Positions 28,457-37,570 of a stretch of DNA of 64,000 nt are shown one piece after another (the first letter of the stretch is position 1; every line of letters begins with the position of its first letter). The translations under genes were made by a program, and so were the position numbers. The notes beneath the pieces are model-generated. The model was not told the DNA's origin. It searched no databases and saw only the letters and a program-made list of their open reading frames with translations. The stretch is from Paenibacillus sp. MZ04-78.2. GTDB lineage: Bacteria > Bacillota > Bacilli > Paenibacillales > NBRC-103111. The DNA lies in assembly GCF_024213375.1 (NCBI RefSeq), contig NZ_JANAVJ010000004.1, forward strand, positions 1 through 64,000. Direction: 5' to 3'.

Positions 28457-29707
28457 TTACTTTTTCCCGTCTTTCCTGTCTGTGATCGGCGCATCGACCT
28501 TCTCCGCATTCAGGATGACTTCGGAAACAGCTTTGGCAAGAGCATCCACGGTGCGATAGCATTCCTCCAGGCTGTTGTCCACCCCGCCGACTTCGATCAG
28601 CACGTTGTTCGGGGAGAAGGTCTGATTGTAAACGCCGTTGCCTTCTCCGTTCTTGGCATGAATCCCCTTGGAGAGGCCAGGGTACTTCGCTTCGAGCACG
28701 CGGTCGACTTGTTCGGCGAACTGGTAGTTTTGCTTCCAATTCGGATTTTTGCCGCCGATGATAAAGTAGATTTGCGCGTAATCTTTTCCGTTGATCGTCG
28801 CCGTCGTCTTGTCGCGGCGCTGAGAGTCGCGGTGAATGTCAAAATAAAATTTCAAGTCCGGGTGTCCGGATACGGCCTCTTCCAGCGTTTTGAACGAATA
28901 TTTGTAGGAGTAGTAATAGTTGAAGCTTTTTTCGATAGCCGGATAGTTTTTATCCGAATGCACGGCGCCGATGCCTTCCTTTTCCAGCATTTGGGCGAGC
29001 CGCAGCCCGACCAGCGTTACGTTCCGTTTCGGATCATACGCCTTGTCCGGATCTCGGACGCCCGGCAGCTCCGGCAAATAAGATTCCTGATTGTGCGATT
29101 GATAGACGAAAGCGACATTTTTGCCGGCCATTCTCGGTCCTTCGGCCGCAGGCAGCGGGATGGCCGGTCCCTGCACTTTCCCTTCATCGACGGATTTTGC
29201 TCTAGGATTAGCCGTAATCGAACCCGCTTCCCCCAGGTCCCCGCGCTGAAACACGTCCGATTTGGGACCGTAGTCCTCGGGAGAATCGACGACGAAGCCG
29301 TCGGCGCCGCTCAGCAGCACGGAGCGCTCCTGCGACAGTCCGGGCACTTCCCGGGAAATGAGCGTCTTCGGGTCCTTCGGATTCAGATCGGTGAACAGCG
29401 AGAACAGGAAGCCCGACACGTTCGATTGCGAAAACGTAAACGACTTGCGGTCCTGTTGAAGACCCGGCACCTCCATCCCCATCATATCCATGAAGAAACG
29501 GCTGGACACGGAAGCTGCAAGTCCCTTCATCGACGTGGAAGGAGAAGGGTTCGAGACGGTCGAATGCACGTACCCTAGCAATCCGATGGCTATAAAAAAC
29601 AACAGACATCCTGTCACCAGGATAGTCAACGTCCTTGAATACATGCCGATGGCTTGTCCTATTTTCCGGTACTTGCTTAAATTGACGGTGACGGCCGGCC
29701 ACTTCAT
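28457..29707 (-). CDS. spoIIP: Stage II sporulation protein P (SpoIIP)
   Basis: Cell-wall amidase/endopeptidase of the DMP complex (SpoIID-IIM-IIP), which drives engulfment. An N-terminal membrane anchor (ILVTGCLLFFIAIGLLGYVH) leads to the catalytic domain with VAFVYQSHNQESY, YFDIHRDSQRRD and NNVLIEVGGVDN, the His/Glu zinc-ligand blocks of the family. The ATG at 29707 is preferred because AAGGAGG lies eight bases upstream, giving 416 residues. It lies directly after gpr, as in Bacillus, and is expected to be a mother-cell SigE gene. Confidence 0.95.
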   Translation of the reverse strand: MKWPAVTVNLSKYRKIGQAIGMYSRTLTILVTGCLLFFIAIGLLGYVHSTVSNPSPSTSMKGLAASVSSRFFMDMMGMEVPGLQQDRKSFTFSQSNVSGFLFSLFTDLNPKDPKTLISREVPGLSQERSVLLSGADGFVVDSPEDYGPKSDVFQRGDLGEAGSITANPRAKSVDEGKVQGPAIPLPAAEGPRMAGKNVAFVYQSHNQESYLPELPGVRDPDKAYDPKRNVTLVGLRLAQMLEKEGIGAVHSDKNYPAIEKSFNYYYSYKYSFKTLEEAVSGHPDLKFYFDIHRDSQRRDKTTATINGKDYAQIYFIIGGKNPNWKQNYQFAEQVDRVLEAKYPGLSKGIHAKNGEGNGVYNQTFSPNNVLIEVGGVDNSLEECYRTVDALAKAVSEVILNAEKVDAPITDRKDGKK

Positions 29708-29875
29708 GATCCATTCCTCCTTGTTCGGCTTCTGTTGCATCTTCGGCTGAGCAGGCACCTTCCGACGCTTTTATTACCGCCCGGAAGTCCCACTTCTCTA
29801 TTACCAACTCTATGAAGCCGCGCTAGAAGATAGAACCTGAAAATCATAGCCATAAGGAAATTGACCGGCATAATC

Positions 29876-29921
29876 AAAAACGCCCGGGGCGGAGGATCGT
29901 CATCCTGCCGTGCCCGGACGT
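29876..29921 (-). terminator. Terminator of gpr
   Basis: An interrupted long stem (CCGGG, CGG and AGGAT blocks with their complements) ends in CGTTTTTG on the minus strand, ten bases past the gpr stop. It implies that spoIIP is transcribed from a separate promoter. Confidence 0.8.
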
Positions 29922-29930
29922 TCGTTCAGA

Positions 29931-30929
29931 TTAATGCGTATACGCAGATACGTTGCTCGTATCGACCGCCTCATGCAGCGCGGCATTCAACCCGCTGGCA
30001 ATCATATTGGCGATGTCTTCGATGAACTGATCGATCTCCTTCGGCGTGACGAGCAGATCGTGGCCGAGCGGGTTCAGCACTTCCTTCACCAGTTGCAGCC
30101 GCTCCTGCTCCTGCATATTGTCGAGAAGACCGAGAATATGTCCGGTGTTCGTCGTCTGCTTGCGGAAATGGTTATGCATCATATCGAACGCATTGTTCAC
30201 GATCGTCGACGCATAGACGACGGTCGGCACGCCGATGGCGATAACGGGCACCCCAAGCGTATCCAGCGTTAAGCCTCTGCGCTTGTTGCCGATGCCCGAC
30301 CCGGGATGAATGCCCGTGTCCGCAATCTGAATCGTCGTGTTGACGCGCTCAAGCGAACGGGACGCCAGCGCGTCGATGGCGATGACCAGATCGGGCTTCG
30401 CCTGCTTCACGATTCCCTCCACGATCTGGCTCGTTTCGATCCCGGTCGTCCCAAGCACGCCCGGCGCCACGGAACTGACCGGGCGATAGCCCGGACTGAC
30501 CTGATCCGGCATCAGCTCGAAATAATGACGGGTCACCATGACATTCTCCACGACCATCGGTCCCAGCGCATCGGGGGTCACGTTCCAGTTGCCGAGTCCG
30601 ATGATCAACACGCTCGCCTTCGGCCCGATATTCAACTTGTGCAGAAATTTCTCGAACTCCTGCGCGAATATCGTGGCTACCCGGTCCTGTAGATCGCTGT
30701 CTTTTTGACGCAGCGCCGGCACGTCCAAGGTTATATAATGACCCGGAAGCTTCCCGACCGCCTGGGAGCCCTCCTGGGAAGTAATATCGATCACGCTGAC
30801 CCGGACGCCTTCCTGTTCGTACTGCGTCCGCTCAATGCCCGGTATCGTCATACCGCCGGCCGATGCCAAATCGTGCGCCTCAAGGGCGAGATCCGTCCGC
30901 ACGGAGTAAGCGCTCAAATCCAATCCCAT
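29931..30929 (-). CDS. gpr: Germination protease GPR
   Basis: Aspartyl-like endoprotease (family A25) that degrades small acid-soluble spore proteins during germination. It is made as a zymogen in the forespore. The sequence matches the family throughout: YSVRTDLALEAHDLA at the propeptide junction, VLIIGLGNWNVTPDALGP, VLGTTGIETSQIV and VIAIDALASRSLERVNTTIQ. The ATG at 30929 has GGAG eight bases upstream and gives 332 residues; an ATG-led extension of six residues is possible. A SigF/SigG-type promoter lies just upstream. Confidence 0.96.
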   Translation of the reverse strand: MGLDLSAYSVRTDLALEAHDLASAGGMTIPGIERTQYEQEGVRVSVIDITSQEGSQAVGKLPGHYITLDVPALRQKDSDLQDRVATIFAQEFEKFLHKLNIGPKASVLIIGLGNWNVTPDALGPMVVENVMVTRHYFELMPDQVSPGYRPVSSVAPGVLGTTGIETSQIVEGIVKQAKPDLVIAIDALASRSLERVNTTIQIADTGIHPGSGIGNKRRGLTLDTLGVPVIAIGVPTVVYASTIVNNAFDMMHNHFRKQTTNTGHILGLLDNMQEQERLQLVKEVLNPLGHDLLVTPKEIDQFIEDIANMIASGLNAALHEAVDTSNVSAYTH

Positions 30930-30962
30930 GCTCTCGTCTCCTTTCATTCTGGCTCGCCAAGT

Positions 30963-30992
30963 TATTGTGTGAAAAAGCCAAATTCGTTATGC
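30963..30992 (-). promoter_or_regulatory. Forespore (SigF/SigG-type) promoter of gpr
   Basis: GCATA, 18-base spacer, CACAATA on the minus strand. The consensus is GHATR-N18-CATWHTA; 5/5 and 6/7 bases match. It lies 34 bases before the gpr start. Bacillus gpr is known to use SigF and SigG. Confidence 0.75.
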
Positions 30993-31026
30993 AAAAGTTT
31001 TACAGGCTCCGGCCGGCCGTTTCTAT

Positions 31027-31055
31027 TGCATTTTCATATGGCCCATGTTAGAATA
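31027..31055 (+). promoter_or_regulatory. SigA promoter of rpsT
   Basis: TTGCAT, 17-base spacer, TAGAAT, with a likely start of transcription about 55 bases before the rpsT ATG. It is divergent from the gpr promoter. Confidence 0.8.
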
Positions 31056-31118
31056 TTAAGAGTTGTCAACAAAACATGACCTATGTTTTTTTGCAAGTTG
31101 TGGTAGGAGGTGAACGTC

Positions 31119-31391
31119 ATGCCAAACATTAAATCCGCGATTAAACGCGTGAAAGTAAGCGAGAAGCGCCGTCTTCGCAACGCTTCGCACAAATCCGCGC
31201 TCCGCACGGCTGTAAAAACAGCTGAAACTGCAATCGCAGGCACTAACGTGGACACGGCTAAAGCCGCTCTGATCGCTGCCAGCAAAAAGTTGGACAAAGC
31301 AGTGACCAAAGGATTAATCCATAAAAATGCCGCTGCCCGCAAAAAGTCCCGTCTCGCGAAAAGACTTAACGTGCTTTCCGCACAATCGTAA
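31119..31391 (+). CDS. rpsT: 30S ribosomal protein S20
   Basis: Primary 16S rRNA-binding protein of the small subunit. The 90-residue sequence is Lys/Ala-rich and wholly helical, beginning [20 protein letters not shown] and ending in [13 protein letters not shown]. The ATG at 31119 has a perfect GGAGGT seven bases upstream; an earlier in-frame GTG lies inside that site. It has its own promoter and terminator and is transcribed away from gpr and holA, the usual Bacillales arrangement. Confidence 0.97.
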   Translation: MPNIKSAIKRVKVSEKRRLRNASHKSALRTAVKTAETAIAGTNVDTAKAALIAASKKLDKAVTKGLIHKNAAARKKSRLAKRLNVLSAQS

Positions 31392-31466
31392 GGTACTTAA
31401 GCGGCGTTGCAGCAGGTACGAGACTTTGTTTCCGTACCCGTTGTCAACAACATACATGCGATCAAG

Positions 31467-31503
31467 AAAGACCTTCAGGCCATTCGTCCTGTCGGTCTTT
31501 TTT
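31467..31503 (+). terminator. Terminator of rpsT
   Basis: GACC-TT-CAGG, eight-base loop, CCTG-TC-GGTC, then six T on the plus strand. Confidence 0.85.
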
Positions 31504-31562
31504 ATTTGCATTAGCGGCATGACCGTCCCTTTCCGGAACGATCATGCTCACCAATTGTATCC

Positions 31563-32582
31563 TCAAGATGCCAGCCGCAGCAGAAACATTTCCAAGCCCA
31601 GCACCTTGTCGATTTTCCCGCTCTTCATCTGGTAATCGAGATCCGCCAGCTGCCGCAAAATGTCAGCAAGCTGCTTCAATTCGAACTTGTTCGCCTGACC
31701 CGCCGCAACCTTTACACCGTACGGATGGAGACCGAGCTGGCCGGCGATTTGCTGCTGCGAATAGCCCTGCTGCATTAAATCCTTCACTTGGAACATGATG
31801 CGGAACTGCCGGGCGATCAGCATCACGATTTTGATCGGCTCCTCCTTGCGGCGGATGAGCTCGCTCAGCATCGTAAATGCCTGATCCAGCTTGACCTGAA
31901 CAATATGCTCAATTAGCAGAAAGATGTTCTGCTCGATGCTTCTCGTGACGAGCTGCTCCAAATCTTCGGCTTGAAGCGTCCCGCCCTGACCGACGTAGAG
32001 GGCGCATTTCTCCACTTCCTTGACGAGCGCCTGAAGGCTGGTGCCCGTGTACAGAATGAGCCGCTCCGCGACCCCGGGACCGAACGAGAAACCGGCTTTC
32101 CCCGCTTCCTGATTGACCCATCCCGTCAATTCGTCCGCAGACAGCATGGCGCACGGGACGAGCGCATCGGCTTCCTTCAGCGCCTTGACGATCTTTTTGC
32201 GCTCGTCCAGCTTGTCCGCCTCAACCGTAAAGACGATGATGGAGAAATCCACCGGGTCTTTTAAATAGTTCGCAAGCCGTTCGAGTGAATGCTCCACTTT
32301 GCCGCTTTCCTTGGCGCCTGTCAGAAAAAGCGCATTCGTTGCGACGACCAACTTGCTCGGCACCATAAAAGGCAGCGTTTCCGCCTCCTCGATGACGACT
32401 TCGACCGGCGTCTCCGTCAGATCGTATCGCGATACGGCAAACGCTTTATGCTCCGGCGCGACCAGCTTGTCCGTCAACCGGGCGATCAGCTCCCGAATCA
32501 AATAGCTTTCCGCCCCGTAGGCTATATATACGGGCTTAAACTGCCCCTTGTTGATGTGCTTCATCGCCGTTTTGTAATCCAT
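31563..32582 (-). CDS. holA: DNA polymerase III delta subunit
   Basis: Clamp-loader subunit that opens the beta ring. It matches the Bacillus YqeN type: KPVYIAYGAESYLIRELIARL at the N-terminus, ERLILYTGTSLQALVKEVEK in the middle and a helical collar domain (MLIARQFRIMFQVKDL, LADLDYQMKSGK) at the end. It lacks a complete P-loop, as delta subunits do. The ATG at 32582 is taken as start, giving 339 residues. It converges on rpsT. Confidence 0.93.
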   Translation of the reverse strand: MDYKTAMKHINKGQFKPVYIAYGAESYLIRELIARLTDKLVAPEHKAFAVSRYDLTETPVEVVIEEAETLPFMVPSKLVVATNALFLTGAKESGKVEHSLERLANYLKDPVDFSIIVFTVEADKLDERKKIVKALKEADALVPCAMLSADELTGWVNQEAGKAGFSFGPGVAERLILYTGTSLQALVKEVEKCALYVGQGGTLQAEDLEQLVTRSIEQNIFLLIEHIVQVKLDQAFTMLSELIRRKEEPIKIVMLIARQFRIMFQVKDLMQQGYSQQQIAGQLGLHPYGVKVAAGQANKFELKQLADILRQLADLDYQMKSGKIDKVLGLEMFLLRLAS

Positions 32583-32637
32583 TGTGCCGCCCACCGTTCC
32601 TTCCCGCTCTGCTTACGTCCTTCATGATACCAACAAC

Positions 32638-32680
32638 AAAGGGATTACGTCAAAGCCCTGAGGCCCGACCTAATCCCTTT
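32638..32680. other. Inverted repeat upstream of holA
   Basis: AAAGGGATTA and TAATCCCTTT form a perfect 10-bp stem over a 23-base loop. Only three T follow on either strand, so it may be a weak terminator of the anti-sigma gene. The rest of the 285-base interval shows no gene. Confidence 0.5.
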
Positions 32681-32867
32681 GTCCGAAACGCATCTATATA
32701 AACACCTGCCGGCAGGCTCTAGAAACCGGCCGGCAGATGGTCATACGACGTGAATCGTCTTCCGTCTTCATCTGTTGTATATATACGTGAATGTACGCTG
32801 CGGGGTGCAACAGTTCCCTGTACCAAATACGTTAAACTTTCATGAACTTGCTGAAATCCGCTTTCGG

Positions 32868-34208
32868 TTATGGCTTGCTTGGCTTGACTTCCGTTTCGGT
32901 CTTGGCTTTGAGGTCGATGACGAACGTCCTGGACTGTTCGGCCATCATAACCCGGTACGTCAATTTCCCATCGCCGGACAATTCCACAAGCTCGATGCGA
33001 TCCGCGTCCTTCCAATTGTAGCCGGACGCATACAGTTCCTTGTCGTCTTTATCAAAAATAACAATTTTCTCTTCCCGGACCGATGCCTTGTACTTCTCGT
33101 CCGGGGATGCAAGCTCGTGGGCTGCGGGCTTCGAGTCCGGCTTCGTGGCATTGCCCATATTCGAGCCGTCATTCTTCTTAGCAAAGTTTTCCGGCCGCGG
33201 CTGCCCCGTCGCTCCGGCACCGCCCATGTCGGCCGACTCAGAGGCGACCGCTTCTTCTGAAAGCTGGGACGGCTCCGAGGCGATGAAGCCCTTGGCTTGC
33301 TCGCCATTGCCGTTCATCGGAGCCCCGGACCGAATCCCTTTGTCTTCTCCCGGAGGAGACGCAGGCTGCTGAGAAGGCACCGCTGCACTATTGTGTTTCT
33401 CTACCGGAGCCTTCGGCAGCTTCTCCCGAACGGGCTGCTCCGGTTCTACCGTCTTGTTCCCGCCTCCGGGCGTCTGCTGCCGCGGTGCGGCCGTCTGACT
33501 TGCGCTACGGTCTACATCCGCTGCATCGGAGCTTCTCGATTGGGCAGAGGCTTCTTTGTTTGTGTCGCCGCTTCCTGCCGACGAATTTTGGGGCTTGTGC
33601 TCCTGGGTGGCCGCTTTGTTATTGGGGCCGCCTGCGGGAAGAGTCTGCGCCGCCGGCTTGCTTTTGGCCGCTTCAGTCGCTTGGCCGGCCGCCGGCAGAC
33701 CTTCGCTGTCCGTTTTCTTATCCGTCATCGAGAGCAGCAATCTTCCCGCATCCGACTCGGGATTGGACTGCTGGCTCTGGAACAGGAAAAATCCGAGTAC
33801 GAGCCCGACCGCTACAACACCGCCGAACACGGGGAAGGAAATCCATTCCCGCACATTTTTGCGCCAGCTTCCCCAAGCTGGACGCTCGTCTGCCGGATCG
33901 GCGGTGGCCCTTGCCCGCAGCGCTTCCGTCTCGCGCTCTAACTTTCCGGAAGCGGCATACGCGGCATCCGGTGCGGCTCCAGCCGCCTCAAGCTGCTCCA
34001 GCTTCGGCAATATGGCGTCGACCAAGCTGAATGGCGGCGTTACCTTAGGCAAGCACTCCAGCTCGTTCGATAAATTAACAAGACGTTCGAACAATCCCGT
34101 GCAATCCGGGCACTGCTGCAGATGCTGAAGCATCCGGCCGTACTCCGTTTCATCGAGATCCCGGTCCAGGTATCTCTGCATCAGTTCGATCACCTCTTGA
34201 CACATCAT
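32868..34208 (-). CDS. Anti-sigma factor with zinc-binding (ZAS) domain and long extracytoplasmic region
   Basis: Membrane regulator expected to hold the upstream ECF sigma factor inactive. The N-terminal zf-HC2 domain has HLQQCPDC (Hx3Cx2C) near residue 30. One membrane helix (FPVFGGVVAVGLVLGFFLF) lies around residue 130. The outer part is about 300 residues: a long Ala/Ser/Lys/Pro/Gln-rich linker, then a compact C-terminal domain (VIFDKDDKELYASGYNWKD, YRVMMAEQSRTFVIDLKA). It is far longer than RsiW (about 200 residues). The outer domain could sense the stress or be the site of regulated proteolysis; this is inference. Confidence 0.85.
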   Translation of the reverse strand: MMCQEVIELMQRYLDRDLDETEYGRMLQHLQQCPDCTGLFERLVNLSNELECLPKVTPPFSLVDAILPKLEQLEAAGAAPDAAYAASGKLERETEALRARATADPADERPAWGSWRKNVREWISFPVFGGVVAVGLVLGFFLFQSQQSNPESDAGRLLLSMTDKKTDSEGLPAAGQATEAAKSKPAAQTLPAGGPNNKAATQEHKPQNSSAGSGDTNKEASAQSRSSDAADVDRSASQTAAPRQQTPGGGNKTVEPEQPVREKLPKAPVEKHNSAAVPSQQPASPPGEDKGIRSGAPMNGNGEQAKGFIASEPSQLSEEAVASESADMGGAGATGQPRPENFAKKNDGSNMGNATKPDSKPAAHELASPDEKYKASVREEKIVIFDKDDKELYASGYNWKDADRIELVELSGDGKLTYRVMMAEQSRTFVIDLKAKTETEVKPSKP

Positions 34209-34262
34209 CCCCGTACACTACCTTTCCGTAACGATTCGTATATCCTCTTCATGCTGCGCCGC

Positions 34263-34820
34263 TTACCCTCGAACCGCGTCTCCGCTTGGCTTTTTGTACT
34301 CCCTAAGGATGGTTTGGAGCTGCTGTCTTGCCCGAAACAAATAAGATTTCACCGTGTTAATCGGCAAATCGAGCGATTCCGCTATTTCATTATAGGAAAA
34401 ATCCTGCAAGTATCGAAGCACGACGACGGACCGATGGTGCTCGGGGAGCTTGTAGATTGCATCTCGGATGTCCTGAGCGATATACGAGGACATCACTTCG
34501 TCTTCCACCGTCTTATGGTCGGTAAAGCTCAAATCGTGCTGCTCGATCGAAACCGTAGGCTTGGCCCGGCGGAATTTATCGATGCACAAGTTGGTCACGA
34601 TGCGCTGCACCCACGTTTTAAACTGTGCCTTTTCTTCGTAGGAGTTAATCTTTGTATAAATTCGGATTAACGCTTCCTGAGCCGCGTCCATCGCATCCTG
34701 CTCATTGTTCAAAATGTAATAAGCGGTACGGTAGACGTGGTTTTCAATCTCGCGCAATAGGGTAATTAGAGCGTCGCGATCGCCCGACTGGGCAGCCTTG
34801 ATAACTTCAGGCGCTACCAC
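34263..34820 (-). CDS. ECF RNA polymerase sigma factor
   Basis: Group 4 sigma factor for envelope or stress genes. Region 2 is AYYILNNEQDAMDAAQEALI to FKTWVQRIVTNLCIDKFRR, and region 4 is LPEHHRSVVVLRYLQDFSYN plus EIAESLDLPINTVKSYLFRA. A GTG at 34820 is chosen because GAGAGGGGGG lies five bases upstream; it gives 185 residues, the normal size. An upstream in-frame ATG would add 22 unsupported residues. It precedes its anti-sigma gene by 54 bases, so the two form an operon. It is related to SigW but too different to be named SigW. Confidence 0.9.
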   Translation of the reverse strand: MVAPEVIKAAQSGDRDALITLLREIENHVYRTAYYILNNEQDAMDAAQEALIRIYTKINSYEEKAQFKTWVQRIVTNLCIDKFRRAKPTVSIEQHDLSFTDHKTVEDEVMSSYIAQDIRDAIYKLPEHHRSVVVLRYLQDFSYNEIAESLDLPINTVKSYLFRARQQLQTILREYKKPSGDAVRG

Positions 34821-34848
34821 TGGGACCCCCCTCTCTTGCAACCTTATA

Positions 34849-34875
34849 AACGAGTGCGTGGGGCGAAATGTTGCA
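34849..34875 (-). promoter_or_regulatory. Candidate ECF-type autoregulatory promoter
   Basis: TGCAAC, 17-base spacer, CGTTTA, close to the SigW-group consensus TGAAAC-N16/17-CGTATA. It lies 28 bases before the sigma-factor GTG, where an autoregulated promoter is expected. Confidence 0.5.
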
Positions 34876-34886
34876 GCCCGGGACAC

Positions 34887-35260
34887 AATTCTATCAGCAT
34901 ATCAAATTTTGACTTCGAGGTACATAGAAGTTTTCGCCTTTAACAGCCGACTTATGTCGTTGAATTATACGTGAAAGGGGCTTTTTTGTTTCGTGGCAAA
35001 AAAAGACCGGATTCCCCGCGGCTCCCCGGCTGACGATGTCCCGTTTAACGGCTCGTGCCCGGTGATTATCTCGTTAAATACAAGTTATTTTTGAATGAGA
35101 TGAAGAATCGCTTTCTAATGCCTGACGGTCCCGGCCAGCCATCTTCATTTGAGATGACGGGTATCGGCTATTCCGATTTCACTTGACAAAACAGATGGGT
35201 TATGATGAGAACATAGCAGGCTTAGATATGCCATTATAATGTTGGAAGGAGTGCTGTACT
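34887..35260. other. Gene-free divergent interval
   Basis: About 370 bases between the sigma factor and the nitronate monooxygenase hold no supported gene. A perfect TTGACA at 35185-35190 has only a poor -10 partner, while a TATAAT at 35235-35240 has no good -35. An imperfect inverted repeat (GAGATGAAGA ... TCTTCATTTGAG) spans about 60 bases near 35100-35155. The monooxygenase promoter is probably within the last 80 bases. Confidence 0.5.
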
Positions 35261-36343
35261 ATGTTTACTACTCCCATGACAGACATCGTCGGATGTTCCT
35301 ATCCCATCCTACAAGCCGGCATGGCCGGGGGGCCGACGACTCCGCAGCTCGTTGCCGCCGTGTCGGAAGCCGGCGGTCTGGGAACGATTGGCGCCGGATA
35401 TCTCCCGCCCGAGCAAATCAAACGCGCCATCGAAGAAGTCCGCCGTCTGACAGATCGCCCTTTTGCCGTCAATTTATTCGCTCCCGAGTCGTTCGGTCCG
35501 CCCGACGAGACCGCAGCGCGCATGAACGAATGGTTAAACCGTTACCGGGAACGGCTGAACCTTGCGCCGGGGACAATGCCCGCTAAGTTTCAAGAAACGT
35601 TTGAAGAGCAGCTTCAAGTCGTTCTGGACGAACGCGTGCCCGTATTCAGCTTTACCTTCGGCATCCCTGCACCAGAGCTTATCGACAAGCTGAAAAGCCG
35701 AGGCATTAAGCTCATCGGGACCGCGACCACGGTGCGCGAAGCGCTGGCGCTTGAGGAGGCCGGGATCGATCTTATTGTCGCCCAAGGCAGCGAAGCCGGC
35801 GGACACCGTGGCACGTTCTTGGGCCATTACCAGGACGGACTGGTGGGAACGATGGCGCTGGTCCCTCAAATCGTCGCTAAAGTCCGCACTCCCGTCATCG
35901 CCTCGGGAGGCATTATGGATGGCCGCGGGATCGTCGCCAGTCTGGCGCTGGGCGCTTCCGGCGTGCAGATGGGCACCGCTTTTCTGACCTGCGACGAAAG
36001 CGGCGCCCACGAGCAGCACAAGCGTGCGATCCTTCAAAGCGGCGAAGAGGACACGACGGTGACCGTTGCTTTTTCGGGGAAAGCGGCTCGGGGGATCAAA
36101 AATGATTTTATTTCGGAGATGAAGCAATATCCGGGCTCCATTCCCGAGTACCCTATTCAACATAAATTAACGCAAGACATCCGCAAGGCCGCGGCGAACG
36201 AAAATAACCCGCAATATATGTCGCTCTGGGCCGGGCAAGCGCTGCGCTTGCATAGGACTCGGCCCGCAGGCAAGCTGATCGCCGAGCTGATGAGCGAAGC
36301 AAGCGATACGCTGCAGCGGCTAAGTCAATACCGGGAAGGATGA
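35261..36343 (+). CDS. Nitronate monooxygenase (2-nitropropane dioxygenase family)
   Basis: FMN enzyme that oxidises alkyl nitronates such as propionate 3-nitronate. The TIM barrel shows YPILQAGMAGGPTTPQLVAA at the N-terminus, GTATTVREALALEEAGID, VAQGSEAGGHRGTF (catalytic His and FMN loop) and VIASGGIMDGRGIVASLALG (phosphate loop). The 360-residue length is typical. AAGGAG precedes the ATG. Some family members act in other FMN reactions, so the substrate is not fixed by sequence. It is a single gene ending at a bidirectional terminator. Confidence 0.92.
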   Translation: MFTTPMTDIVGCSYPILQAGMAGGPTTPQLVAAVSEAGGLGTIGAGYLPPEQIKRAIEEVRRLTDRPFAVNLFAPESFGPPDETAARMNEWLNRYRERLNLAPGTMPAKFQETFEEQLQVVLDERVPVFSFTFGIPAPELIDKLKSRGIKLIGTATTVREALALEEAGIDLIVAQGSEAGGHRGTFLGHYQDGLVGTMALVPQIVAKVRTPVIASGGIMDGRGIVASLALGASGVQMGTAFLTCDESGAHEQHKRAILQSGEEDTTVTVAFSGKAARGIKNDFISEMKQYPGSIPEYPIQHKLTQDIRKAAANENNPQYMSLWAGQALRLHRTRPAGKLIAELMSEASDTLQRLSQYREG

Positions 36344-36359
36344 TCGTTCCCGGTATACA

Positions 36360-36415
36360 AAAAAGAGGCTTCTTTTCAAGCAGCTTTTGGTCTACTTGGA
36401 AGAATGCCTCTTTTT
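36360..36415. terminator. Bidirectional terminator between convergent genes
   Basis: AAAAAGAGGC and GCCTCTTTTT form the base of a long stem, with further TTCTT/AGAA and CAAG/CTTG pairing inside. It has T runs on both strands and serves the monooxygenase and EamA genes. Confidence 0.9.
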
Positions 36416-36445
36416 GATTTACATAAAACGGTTGATGCCGGTCGC

Positions 36446-37381
36446 TTATCGCGGCCTGTCCATTTCGGGGGCCTCAAGCTTCCGTTCGCTTTGGCTGGCG
36501 CGCTTGCTTTTCCATTCGGATACGACGACGCCAGCAAAAATAAGGCCGATGCCGAGCCACTGGAGCAAGCCGGTCTGCTCTTGAAGCAGCAGGCTGGAGC
36601 ACACAATGACGACGGGCAGCTCAATCGCCCCGATGATGGAGGCTAGGCCGGTACTGAGGTGCGGAGCGCCCTTGGCAAACAAGTACGACGGAAGGACCAT
36701 GCCGAACAGGCTGAGAATGACCGCCCATCCCCACAGGCCGTTCGTCAGCGCGCCGCTCCACAGAAACGTCGGCGGATAAATAAGCGACACGACGATAACC
36801 GCCCCCGTCAACATCCAGGAGCTGCGCAAAATCGCAGGCACCTCCGTCGCGACTCTACCGCTGAAATAGAGGGTTATCGTATAGCTTGCGGCCGCAAGCA
36901 GCCCAAGCCCGATACCGGTCCAACTGAGCTGAGGGATGCTGCCTTTGAGAAAACCGGAGGCCAACAGCGTACCGGCCAGCACAACGACAACGCCGATGAG
37001 CTGAAACCGATTCGGCGCTTTTTTCTGCAGCAGCCAGTCCGCGAGCAGCCCCATCCAGGTGAATTGGAACAGCAGCAGCACCGCGAACGACGCGCTCAAC
37101 GTCTGCAGCGCGTAGTAGTAAAAGACGCCGGTCAGGCCCGTAAACACCCCGCTGCCGAGCAGCTTCAGAAAGACGATCCTCGGCATCTTCTTCATGTAGC
37201 CCCAGCATGGAATGCCCAGAAGCCATAGAACCACAAAGCCGAACAACACTTGGCTGCCCGTCACTTCGGCGGGCGAAAAACCGTCCTTATACGCCAGCTT
37301 GACGAAAGTGGACAATATCCCGTACGATGCAGCGCCGGTCAATACCAATAGGGTTGCTTTTAATCGTTGCGAAACAATCAT
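36446..37381 (-). CDS. EamA/DMT-family transporter
   Basis: Ten-segment membrane transporter of the drug/metabolite superfamily, built from two EamA repeats of five helices. The first begins LLVLTGAASYGILSTFVKLA and the second near QLSWTGIGLGLLAAASYTIT. SIIGAIELPVVIVCSSLLLQEQ in helix 9 is a typical EamA signature. The cytoplasmic tail is basic. The substrate is unknown; relatives export amino acids or metabolites. GAGG lies seven bases before the ATG. Confidence 0.88.
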   Translation of the reverse strand: MIVSQRLKATLLVLTGAASYGILSTFVKLAYKDGFSPAEVTGSQVLFGFVVLWLLGIPCWGYMKKMPRIVFLKLLGSGVFTGLTGVFYYYALQTLSASFAVLLLFQFTWMGLLADWLLQKKAPNRFQLIGVVVVLAGTLLASGFLKGSIPQLSWTGIGLGLLAAASYTITLYFSGRVATEVPAILRSSWMLTGAVIVVSLIYPPTFLWSGALTNGLWGWAVILSLFGMVLPSYLFAKGAPHLSTGLASIIGAIELPVVIVCSSLLLQEQTGLLQWLGIGLIFAGVVVSEWKSKRASQSERKLEAPEMDRPR

Positions 37382-37570
37382 GACTGATCCTCGGTTCTAG
37401 TTAACCCTCACCCACCCGCGGCGGCTCCGGCTGTTAAAACCGGAAGCCCCACAAACAAAAAATATAGCAGAACCCGGGCCGAGTTTCAAGACTTGTTTTA
37501 ATATCGATAAACTGACTGAAGTAAGTTTTTTGTTTGAAAATGGCTGGAAATGTGATAATATTACAGATGT

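Noticed and set aside
35185-35240. Promoter of the nitronate monooxygenase gene
   Set aside because: A perfect TTGACA has no -10 at correct distance, and the TATAAT further on has no -35; left unassigned.
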